DNA from: Candidatus Gottesmanbacteria bacterium | GTDB lineage: Bacteria; Patescibacteriota; Microgenomatia; UBA10105; UBA927 | Assembly: GCA_026396845.1 (NCBI GenBank) | Contig: JAPLWC010000001.1 | Span: 1 to 11,922 of the forward strand | Direction of reading: 5' to 3' | DNA: 11,922 nt | Shown here: one piece after another, positions 1 through 5,605 of the stretch | Numbering within the stretch: the first letter of the stretch is position 1 | Layout of the letters: every line of letters starts with the position of its first letter | Position numbers and translations under genes: made by a program | The notes under the pieces: model-generated | What the model was told of the DNA's origin: nothing | Database searches by the model: none | Seen by the model: the letters and a program-made list of their open reading frames with translations, nothing else

Positions 1-1
1 T

Positions 2-1159
2 GCGCTGTTTGCCAAACGAACTCCCGGAGCCACTATTTTTGTCCCGGCTCCGTCGGCTGCTGAAGCAAGCGTCGTGTCGGGAGTTACCGTTTTGCCGGTG
101 TCGATGCTCACGGATCTGGTCCGGCATATTAACGGGACTACTCCGATTACGGCACTTACCCATACCGCGTACAAAATTTCCGAGGATGAAGGATCTATTG
201 ATTTTGATCTCAAGGAAATTGCCGGACAGGAACAGGCGAAACGGGCGCTCGTGATTGCCGCGGCCGGCGGGCACAATGTCCTTATGTGGGGTCCGCCCGG
301 AACCGGCAAAACAATGCTGGCCCGCGCGCTTCCCGGAATTTTACCGCCGCTCACGGATGCGGAGGCATTAGAGGTGACGCGTATTTTTTCGATTTCAGGA
401 TTACTCCCGCCGGGAGTCGCACTTATAAAAAAGCGTTCATTCCGCAGCCCGCATCACGGTGTATCGGCCGCTGGTGTCATCGGCGGGGGGACAAATCCCG
501 TACCCGGAGAGGTTTCGCTGGCTCATTTGGGCGTATTATTTCTGGACGAAATGCCGGAGTTCCCGAGAAGCGTTTTGGAGAGCCTCCGGCAACCGATGGA
601 GGACGGTACGGTGGAAATTGTCCGGGTCGCGGGCCACGTGCGGTACCCTGCAAGCTTTACCCTTATTGCCGCCATTAATCCCTGTCCGTGCGGGTATTTA
701 GGTCATCCGAGACGGGAATGCAAGTGTACCGAGCGTCAGATAGCCAAATATCGTCACAGGATTTCCGGTCCGATTTTGGACCGTATCGATTTAACCGTTT
801 TGGTGGCACCGGTTGAGGTAGAAAAATTATCGATCACAAAAGACCATTCCGATGGGTCACTTACCTCAAAAGAGGCAAAAGCCGCAGTGGTACGGGCGAG
901 AGGCATCCAATCAAAAAGGTTTGCCGGGACCGCACTCTATACCAACTCGCAGATGCGGAACCGCGAGGTAAAGGAGTATTGCCAGCTGACACCGGAGGCC
1001 GAAAATTTCCTGAAAATGGCCGCCGAAAAGTATGATTTTTCCGCACGAAGTTATATGCGGCTCATTAAAGTGGCCCGGACGATTGCGGATTTGGCCAGTG
1101 AAAAATCCATTCTTCCGGTGCACATGGCTGAGGCTATCCAATACAAGCAACTGACATGA
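2..1159 (+). CDS. comM: ComM/YifB-family Mg-chelatase-like AAA+ ATPase, 5' end missing
   Basis: The frame is open to the left edge (first in-frame codon at base 2), so the gene starts outside the window; about 385 residues are visible of a usual ~505, and the missing part is most of the N-terminal Lon-protease-like domain. Counting from Met at base 74, the Walker A motif GPPGTGKT is at residues 73-80, followed by the family's GVSAAGVIGGG stretch, Walker B with LFLDEMPEF, the cysteine cluster NPCPCGY...CKC, and the sensor region GPILDRIDL. The C-terminal helical domain follows. ComM is a hexameric helicase that promotes branch migration during natural transformation, so a role in integrating imported DNA is inferred from the family. 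It overlaps yraN by 4 bp (ATGA), implying one operon. No catalytic motif in the visible part is missing. Confidence 0.93.
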   Translation, partial: ALFAKRTPGATIFVPAPSAAEASVVSGVTVLPVSMLTDLVRHINGTTPITALTHTAYKISEDEGSIDFDLKEIAGQEQAKRALVIAAAGGHNVLMWGPPGTGKTMLARALPGILPPLTDAEALEVTRIFSISGLLPPGVALIKKRSFRSPHHGVSAAGVIGGGTNPVPGEVSLAHLGVLFLDEMPEFPRSVLESLRQPMEDGTVEIVRVAGHVRYPASFTLIAAINPCPCGYLGHPRRECKCTERQIAKYRHRISGPILDRIDLTVLVAPVEVEKLSITKDHSDGSLTSKEAKAAVVRARGIQSKRFAGTALYTNSQMRNREVKEYCQLTPEAENFLKMAAEKYDFSARSYMRLIKVARTIADLASEKSILPVHMAEAIQYKQLT

Positions 1160-1509
1160 AAACATTGAACCGGTCAACCGGACGTGCCGGTGAAGAAATC
1201 GCTGCTCGCACGCTTCAGGAAAAGGGATTCACGATTCTTAAAAGGAATTTTTCCAACCGCTTCGGAGAAATTGATATTATTGCCCAAGACCGCGATACGC
1301 TCGTGTTTGTGGAGGTGAAAGCAAAAACAGGAATTGAATATGGTCTTCCTGAAGAAATGATCAGTCCCGGTAAACTGGCGCGGATCCGCAATATGGCGAC
1401 ACTCTACATGAACGGTCAATTGTTGCCCTGCCGCATTGACGTGGTCGCCATTGTGCTCGGAGAGAACAACGAAGTCCTTCGTTTGACGCATTACGAGAAC
1501 GTGGTATAA
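1156..1509 (+). CDS. yraN: YraN/UPF0102 family protein (predicted nuclease fold)
   Basis: The 117-residue product matches the usual UPF0102 length and pattern: an N-terminal helix with G-x-x-GE, then ILKRNF, the motif GEIDIIA (residues 37-43) and FVEVKAK (51-57), then the terminal RIDVVAIV strand. The spaced E-D-ExK residues are those of a PD-(D/E)XK restriction-endonuclease-like core. Biochemical function is not well established in the family; proximity to comM is a recurrent arrangement in bacteria and suggests DNA processing. The start ATG overlaps the comM stop as ATGA and has no clear Shine-Dalgarno, so translation is probably coupled to comM. Its stop codon TAA lies inside the -10 box of the next promoter. 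Confidence 0.88.
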   Translation: MKTLNRSTGRAGEEIAARTLQEKGFTILKRNFSNRFGEIDIIAQDRDTLVFVEVKAKTGIEYGLPEEMISPGKLARIRNMATLYMNGQLLPCRIDVVAIVLGENNEVLRLTHYENVV

Positions 1510-1510
1510 T
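1483..1510 (+). promoter_or_regulatory. Strong sigma70-type promoter upstream of the structured RNA/trpB
   Basis: A -35 element TTGACG (1483-1488) and a perfect -10 TATAAT (1505-1510) are separated by 16 bp, only one mismatch from full consensus. Transcription should begin near 1517. The promoter is embedded in the end of yraN, and the -10 contains that gene's TAA stop. It is the best promoter in the window, which argues that the following non-coding segment is strongly transcribed. Confidence 0.85.
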
Positions 1511-1516
1511 ACAGAC

Positions 1517-1770
1517 AGTTGAATACAAGCGTTGATCCGGAGGGTTGGAACCGGGGAATGCTGACTCTTAAATCAAGTACGGAGCCGAAACCGTAAAAAG
1601 ACAGGAACGCATGTCGCGAAAGTGGAGTGCGTCAAGAACAAGGTTTTTCTTTGACGTCCCCGCAAGGGGATTTTTTAGAGGAAAACAGCGTACGGTGGCA
1701 CAGCCGAAAAGGCCGAAGACCAAAGGGCGGGAATACTGGCGAAACGATATGCCAGGGTATTACGTGCTTT
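1517..1770 (+). ncRNA. Candidate structured RNA (or long structured leader of trpB)
   Basis: No recognisable protein lies between yraN and trpB, but the segment can be folded by eye into many hairpins separated by A-rich linkers. Pairings seen: CCGG 1537-1540 with 1551-1554; TACGG 1578-1582 with CCGTA 1591-1595; ACGCA 1607-1611 with TGCGT 1628-1632, enclosing CGC-GAAA-GTG (1615-1624); GTCAA 1631-1635 with TTGAC 1651-1655 (alternative to the previous helix); CCCC-GCAA-GGGG 1658-1669; GCC-GAAAA-GGC 1703-1713; and a 9-bp arm AATAC+TGGC 1732-1740 with GCCA 1751-1754 and GTATT 1757-1761. A possible closing helix joins AAGC(GT) 1527-1532 to (AC)..GCTT 1762-1769. Two GNRA tetraloops and a near-consensus promoter favour a functional RNA. 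I do not recognise the class; it is not a match by eye to tmRNA, RNase P, SRP or 6S RNA. Ends are estimates. A 55-codon frame (1611-1778) also runs through it. Confidence 0.6.
1631..1676 (+). terminator. Possible intrinsic terminator/attenuator inside the trpB leader
   Basis: The arm GTCAA...TTGAC (1631-1655) is followed by the hairpin CCCC-GCAA-GGGG (1658-1669, extended by T1657-A1670) and then six T residues (1671-1676). The stem is short but GC-only and the U-tract is immediate, so partial termination is plausible. If so, it could separate a short RNA from the trpB message or act as an attenuator. Alternatively the hairpin is just part of the larger fold. Confidence 0.4.
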
Positions 1771-1786
1771 ATTACTAAATTTTTTT

Positions 1787-1792
1787 AAGGAG
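1787..1792 (+). promoter_or_regulatory. Ribosome binding site of trpB
   Basis: AAGGAG lies 5 nt before the ATG at 1798, a near-perfect Shine-Dalgarno that fixes the trpB start. It begins right after a run of T residues (1780-1786) and just beyond the last hairpin of the leader, so it is not obviously sequestered. Confidence 0.85.
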
Positions 1793-1797
1793 AAACT

Positions 1798-3108
1798 ATG
1801 AAAAATATGAATATATTGGAAGGACGGGAGCTACCCAGGACATACCTAAGTCTCCCGTATTATTTGAAGAAGTATCTGGGGGAATTGCCGCCGCCTTCGT
1901 TGGACCCCAAGACGAGACAGCCGATCGGTCCGGACGCATTGGCGCGGTTGTTTCCGATGGAGCTCATAAGACAGGAGGTGTCATTGGAAAAAGAAATTCC
2001 CATACCGGATGAGGTGAGGGAGTTGTACAAGATGTATCGGCCGTCGCCGCTTTTGCGCGCGAAGCGGTTGGAAAAAATATTGGGGACGCCGGCACACATT
2101 TATTTCAAATATGAAGGCGTTTCGCCGGTCGGGAGTCACAAGTTGAATACGGCCCTTGCGCAGGCGTATTACAACAAAAAAGAAGGGGTTACGGGTCTTA
2201 CGACCGAAACCGGAGCCGGTCAGTGGGGGAGTGCGCTCGCGCTTGCATGTAAATTCTTTGACATGAAGTGTCGGGTGTTTATGGTGCGGACGTCTTATGA
2301 TCATAAACCGTATAGGAAAACAGTGATGAATCTGTATGGGGCGCGGGTTATCCCAAGTCCTTCCAAAGAAACAGCAGCAGGCCGGGCGTTCCTGAAAAAG
2401 GATCCCGACACGACCGGAAGTTTGGGCATGGCAATTTCCGAAGCGATCGAGGTGGCGGCAACGACGCCAAACACGCACTATGCGCTGGGGAGCGTTCTTA
2501 ATCACGTGATGCTGCATCAGACCATTATCGGTCAAGAGGCAAAGAAGCAGATGGTTAAGGAAGGTGAGTATCCGGATATAATCATCGGTTGCTGCGGGGG
2601 AGGGAGCAATCTCGCGGGGATTAGTTTTCCGTTTATCGCCGATAAACTAAGCGGCAAGAAGAAACACCTGCGCGTGATTGCCGTGGAGCCGACTGCATGC
2701 CCGTCACTCACCCGCGGGCAGTACCGGTATGACTCGGGAGATACTGCGGGGCTTACGCCGCTTATGAAAATGTATACGGTCGGCAGCGACTACGTGCCGT
2801 CGCCCATTCATGCCGGGGGACTGCGGTATCACGGTGATGCACCGCTCGTGTGCTTTTTGTATTACAAAAAGTTTATCGAGGCGGTGGCGTATGACCAAAA
2901 GGAAGTGTTTCAGGCGGCGGAGCTTTTCGCCCAAACAGAGGGGATTATTCCGGCTCCTGAGTCCGCGCACGCGATCAAGCAGGTGATCGTCGAAGCCATT
3001 CGTGCAAAAAAGGAAGGGAAAAAGAAAACAATTCTTTTTAATCTTTCCGGGCACGGATTGCTGGACCTCGGTGCATACGAGGAGTTTTTAGAGGGGAAAA
3101 TGAAATAG
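1798..3108 (+). CDS. trpB: TrpB2-type tryptophan synthase beta chain (PLP-dependent)
   Basis: The 436-residue protein belongs to the TrpB2/TrpB-related group, which is longer than classical TrpB (~400) because of an extended N-terminus. The PLP lysine is Lys115 in GSHKLNTA, the catalytic glutamate Glu137 is in ETGAGQWG, and the phosphate-binding glycine loop is GCCGGGSN (264-271). The C-terminal segment NLSGHGLLDL carries the serine that normally contacts the PLP ring. The family condenses indole with serine (some members use O-phosphoserine) to make tryptophan. No trpA is present, so a free-standing enzyme using external indole is inferred. It is the first gene of a cluster ending in trpS, which fits a tryptophan supply role. 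Start chosen from the AAGGAG site. TrpB2 was also suggested to act as a serine deaminase in some organisms; this cannot be excluded. Confidence 0.93.
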   Translation: MKNMNILEGRELPRTYLSLPYYLKKYLGELPPPSLDPKTRQPIGPDALARLFPMELIRQEVSLEKEIPIPDEVRELYKMYRPSPLLRAKRLEKILGTPAHIYFKYEGVSPVGSHKLNTALAQAYYNKKEGVTGLTTETGAGQWGSALALACKFFDMKCRVFMVRTSYDHKPYRKTVMNLYGARVIPSPSKETAAGRAFLKKDPDTTGSLGMAISEAIEVAATTPNTHYALGSVLNHVMLHQTIIGQEAKKQMVKEGEYPDIIIGCCGGGSNLAGISFPFIADKLSGKKKHLRVIAVEPTACPSLTRGQYRYDSGDTAGLTPLMKMYTVGSDYVPSPIHAGGLRYHGDAPLVCFLYYKKFIEAVAYDQKEVFQAAELFAQTEGIIPAPESAHAIKQVIVEAIRAKKEGKKKTILFNLSGHGLLDLGAYEEFLEGKMK

Positions 3109-3116
3109 AGAGAAAA

Positions 3117-3146
3117 AGTGTCCCCGGCGGTACCGCCGGGGACACT
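3117..3146 (+). repeat. 30-bp perfect palindrome between trpB and the racemase
   Basis: AGTGTCCCCGGCG and its exact complement flank a central GTAC, giving a 15+15 perfect inverted repeat starting 8 bp after the trpB stop. In RNA this is a very stable 13-bp, GC-rich hairpin with a 4-nt loop. There is no T-run after it on the plus strand, but five A residues precede it (3113-3117), so the minus strand reads as hairpin plus T5. It may be a leaky terminator, an mRNA-stabilising or processing hairpin, or a dispersed genome repeat. Confidence 0.8.
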
Positions 3147-3159
3147 ACTAACCTAAAAT

Positions 3160-3864
3160 ATGAAAAATAAAATAATCGGAATCATCGGTGGTATGGGGCC
3201 GCAAGCCAGTGCCGAGTTATACCGTTTGCTTATCGAAGGGGCAAAGCGGGAGTATGGCGCGCGAAATAATGATGATTTCCCGGAAATCCTCATTGATTCC
3301 GTGCCGGTGCCGGATTTTCTCTCTTATACACGGGAGATGGAAAAGGCGGCCGTCATGCTTGAGGATAGGACACGGCGGTTGACTGGGTATGGAGCATCCA
3401 TTATCTCGATTGCATGTAATACAGCGTGCTTACTTATCGATCGGTTGCAACAGCAAACTTCGGTGCCTTTTACATCCGTTGTGGATGAAGTCGCAAGGAA
3501 AGTATCGTTCCATCATACACACGTATTACTTCTTGCATCACCGACGTCACTGCGACTGGGATTATATCAGAAGGCTTTGTCACGATATGGAGTTTCGTAT
3601 GCCCTGCCTTCCGGGAAATATTATAAAGAGCTTGAATATATCATCCGTGGTGTTATTGAGGGAGCAAAACGAGACTGTCTTACAAAAAAATTAGTGAGAA
3701 TCGTTGAAAAAAGTATAGAGAAACAATCTGTTGACGGCATTGTGTTGGGTTGTACGGAGTTGCCGCTCGTTTTTCCTGCTCAGTACCGGCTTCCTGTGTA
3801 TAATTCACTTTCTATACTCGCGGAAAGCTTATTAAAACGGTATTATAATAAGGAGGTTGTATGA
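3160..3864 (+). CDS. Aspartate/glutamate racemase family protein
   Basis: The 234-residue product has the usual length for the PLP-independent Asp/Glu racemase superfamily. The N-terminal motif GIIGGMGPQASAE (residues 7-19), the first catalytic cysteine Cys86 in ACNTAC, and the second, Cys198 in GCTELPL, are all in place, so the two-cysteine proton-transfer mechanism is likely intact. The GGMGP start and GCTE-LPL context resemble aspartate racemase (RacD/YgeA) more than MurI glutamate racemase, but substrate cannot be settled by eye; broad-specificity amino acid racemases share these motifs. D-amino acids would feed peptidoglycan. The start ATG has no Shine-Dalgarno and follows the palindrome by 13 bp. 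Its TGA overlaps the trpS ATG (ATGA), so the two are co-translated. Confidence 0.88.
   Translation: MKNKIIGIIGGMGPQASAELYRLLIEGAKREYGARNNDDFPEILIDSVPVPDFLSYTREMEKAAVMLEDRTRRLTGYGASIISIACNTACLLIDRLQQQTSVPFTSVVDEVARKVSFHHTHVLLLASPTSLRLGLYQKALSRYGVSYALPSGKYYKELEYIIRGVIEGAKRDCLTKKLVRIVEKSIEKQSVDGIVLGCTELPLVFPAQYRLPVYNSLSILAESLLKRYYNKEVV
3850..3856 (+). promoter_or_regulatory. Ribosome binding site of trpS
   Basis: AAGGAGG lies 4 nt upstream of the ATG at 3861, inside the last codons of the racemase gene. It fixes the trpS start at the ATGA overlap. Confidence 0.85.
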
Positions 3865-5234
3865 AACGTATATTGTCAGGAATTACACCAAGCGGAGACG
3901 GAAGTCTCCATATAGGAAATTACTTGGGAGCCGTGCGGCAATTCAAAAAGCTGTCAGAAGATCATGACTGCTTCCTTTTCGTGGCGGATCTGCATGCGTT
4001 GACGACCATTCAGCAAAAAGGGCAGTTACAAACAAATATTGAAGCATTAATTTTGAATGAGCTGGCACTTCTCGGGGATCTGAAAAATATTACTTTTTTC
4101 CGTCAATCCGATGTGCCAGAGCATACCGAATTGCAATCGATCCTCAATAACGTGACGCCGTTGGGATTACTCAAGCGCGCGCATGCGTACAAGGATAAGC
4201 TGCAAAAAGATACGACGGAAGACGACATCAATGTCGGGCTGTTTTCCTACCCCATGCTTATGGCGGCAGACATCCTTCTGTACAAGCCTGACCTCGTGCC
4301 GGTAGGGAAGGACCAGAAACAGCATATTGAAATTGCGCGTGACGTTGCAGAGCGTTTTAATAGAATTTATAAGAAAAAGGTTTTTAAAATCCCCGAGCCG
4401 TTCATTCCGGAAGCAGTAGCAGTTATTCCCGGCACTGACGGGAAACGGAAGATGAGCAAATCCCTCGGGAACATCATCAGTATTTTTGAAAATGAGGAAG
4501 TAATACGGAAACAAGTGATGAGCACATACACGGATCCGACCCGGAAACACGCCACAGACCCCGGACATGTGGAGGGGAATATGGTATTCACATATCTAGA
4601 GTTTTTCGGTGAAAAGGCAAAAATTGACCAGTTGAAAGAGCTTTATACAAAGGGCCAAATATCTGATATTGAGGTAAAAAATTATTTATTTGAGTCGTTG
4701 ATGAAAACGTTTGAAAAAGCGCGGAAAAGATACGAAGATTTGAAATCGCATCCGGAAAAAGTGAAAAAAATTTTGGAAGAGGGCGCGGCGAAAGCAAAAA
4801 TAATCGCGGGAATGACGATGGGCGAAGTGAGGGAAACAATTGGGCTTGTGAACCAGTATTCTCTGGTTTCTCAACGTTATCATGTAACGGAACATGATAA
4901 CAAAGAAAACGTAACTATCGATGAATTTGCTAGAATTGAGATGAGGGTTGGGAAGGTGACGAGTGCGATAAATAAAGAAGGCAGCGACAAGCTTATCCGG
5001 CTCGTTGTCGATGTGGGAGAAGAAAAGCCGCGCATCATATTTACCGCCGTGCGGCCGTTTGGTTATACACCTGACTATTTCCTTAATAAACAATTTTTCT
5101 TTATCACCAACCTTGCGCCGCGTAAAATGATGGATGAATATTCACAGGGGATGATCATGGCCGTAGATGGTGCGGACGGAAAGCCTCTCTTTTTGTCTGC
5201 CGACGGCATGCCGGTAGGATCGAAAATAAGATAA
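3861..5234 (+). CDS. trpS: Tryptophanyl-tRNA synthetase with C-terminal tRNA-binding (EMAPII/MetRS-C) OB-fold
   Basis: Residues 1 to about 335 form a standard class I TrpRS: SGITPSGDGSLHIGNYLG with the HIGH-type signature HIGN (17-20), the FSYPMLMAADIL segment (128-139), DQKQHIE (151-157) and KMSKS (197-201). Bacterial TrpRS normally ends here at ~330 residues. This protein continues through a short linker into a ~105-residue domain (about 350-457) with FARIEMRVGKV, SDKLIRLVVDVGEE, TNLAPRKMM, the SQGM tetrad (429-432; SEGM/SxGM in the family) and GSKIR at the end. That is the tRNA_bind OB-fold found in Trbp111, the C-terminus of bacterial MetRS and EMAPII. It probably adds general tRNA affinity. 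TAA at 5232-5234 falls in the loop of a terminator hairpin. Catalytic function is confident; the role of the appendix is inference. Confidence 0.95.
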   Translation: MKRILSGITPSGDGSLHIGNYLGAVRQFKKLSEDHDCFLFVADLHALTTIQQKGQLQTNIEALILNELALLGDLKNITFFRQSDVPEHTELQSILNNVTPLGLLKRAHAYKDKLQKDTTEDDINVGLFSYPMLMAADILLYKPDLVPVGKDQKQHIEIARDVAERFNRIYKKKVFKIPEPFIPEAVAVIPGTDGKRKMSKSLGNIISIFENEEVIRKQVMSTYTDPTRKHATDPGHVEGNMVFTYLEFFGEKAKIDQLKELYTKGQISDIEVKNYLFESLMKTFEKARKRYEDLKSHPEKVKKILEEGAAKAKIIAGMTMGEVRETIGLVNQYSLVSQRYHVTEHDNKENVTIDEFARIEMRVGKVTSAINKEGSDKLIRLVVDVGEEKPRIIFTAVRPFGYTPDYFLNKQFFFITNLAPRKMMDEYSQGMIMAVDGADGKPLFLSADGMPVGSKIR

Positions 5235-5250
5235 AACGCTTATTTTTTTT
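5223..5250 (+). terminator. AT-rich intrinsic terminator between convergent genes
   Basis: AAAATAAG (5223-5230) pairs with CTTATTTT (5239-5246) around an 8-nt loop, and T residues run to 5250. The trpS stop codon is in the loop and the stop codon of the minus-strand gene is in the right arm. Read on the minus strand it is the same hairpin followed by only four T, so it may serve both directions, more weakly on that side. Confidence 0.6.
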
Positions 5251-5476
5251 CTTTGTTTTTGTATGGTATAAATACATTTCTGCCGTCTGGTGATACGGCA
5301 ATACGACGATTTTCTTGTGTGAATACGACTTTTTCGGTACCAAGACCCTTAAAATCACGAACATCAAATCCATCATAAGTACTATCAAGTACATGACCAG
5401 GTTCAAGAAAATATACAGTGCCATGTTTTTTTAGAAAATTCCTAGAGATATATCTTACAATTTTTGCCGGAGCCAT
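5240..5476 (-). CDS. Small protein of unknown function (78 aa)
   Basis: I do not recognise this protein. It begins MAPAKIVRYISRNFLKK, has a central part likely to be beta-rich (GTVYFLEPGHVLD, TEKVVFTQENRRIAVSPDGRNVFIP) and a lysine-rich tail, with no signal peptide or membrane segment. Support for it being real: a Shine-Dalgarno AAAGGT 4 nt before the ATG, an extended -10 promoter upstream, codon content unlike a shadow frame, and no competing plus-strand gene. The open frame could start further upstream at 5539, but that codon lies upstream of the predicted transcription start near 5510, so the internal Met is preferred. It stands alone, convergent with trpS and divergent from ftsH. Confidence 0.65.
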   Translation of the reverse strand: MAPAKIVRYISRNFLKKHGTVYFLEPGHVLDSTYDGFDVRDFKGLGTEKVVFTQENRRIAVSPDGRNVFIPYKNKEKK

Positions 5477-5480
5477 AATT

Positions 5481-5486
5481 ACCTTT
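5481..5486 (-). promoter_or_regulatory. Ribosome binding site of the 78-aa gene
   Basis: Read on the minus strand, AAAGGT is followed by AATT and the ATG at 5476. This decides the start of the small gene. Confidence 0.6.
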
Positions 5487-5516
5487 CTGAACGAGCAGAA
5501 CCTATTATTTGCGCGT

Positions 5517-5525
5517 ATTATAGCA
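5517..5525 (-). promoter_or_regulatory. Extended -10 promoter of the 78-aa gene
   Basis: On the minus strand the sequence is TGCTATAAT, a consensus TG-n extension plus perfect -10. No good -35 lies at 16-18 bp. Start of transcription is expected near 5510, giving a leader of about 34 nt that includes the Shine-Dalgarno. Confidence 0.65.
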
Positions 5526-5585
5526 TGGCCCCGCAACACGACGCCAAAATCCAGTGATTTCTTCAGTGCAATTTCAGCCTCGTCA

Positions 5586-5594
5586 TGCTATACT
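5586..5594 (+). promoter_or_regulatory. Extended -10 promoter of the ftsH operon
   Basis: TGCTATACT provides the TG extension and a -10 with one mismatch; no clear -35 is seen. Transcription should start near 5601-5602, only a few bases before the ATG at 5606, so the ftsH message would be almost leaderless. It is divergent from the promoter at 5517-5525. Confidence 0.55.
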
Positions 5595-5605
5595 TGTGCG
5601 TACCT

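Noticed and set aside
1693..1770. T-box-like GGTGGCAC element in the trpB leader, with TGGC able to pair with a tRNA-Trp GCCA end
   Set aside because: The conserved T-box core (GGTGGNACCGCG) is not complete, no specifier stem is clear, and no terminator directly follows the element. Kept only as something for a covariance-model search.
1981..2535. 184-codon minus-strand open frame opposite trpB
   Set aside because: It lies wholly inside a gene with intact PLP-enzyme motifs, is rich in Arg/His/Pro as expected of a shadow frame, and has no promoter or Shine-Dalgarno.
5585..5605. Upstream ATG extending ftsH by 7 codons
   Set aside because: This ATG lies upstream of, and its reading frame runs through, the extended -10 element, so it would not be in the transcript made from that promoter.
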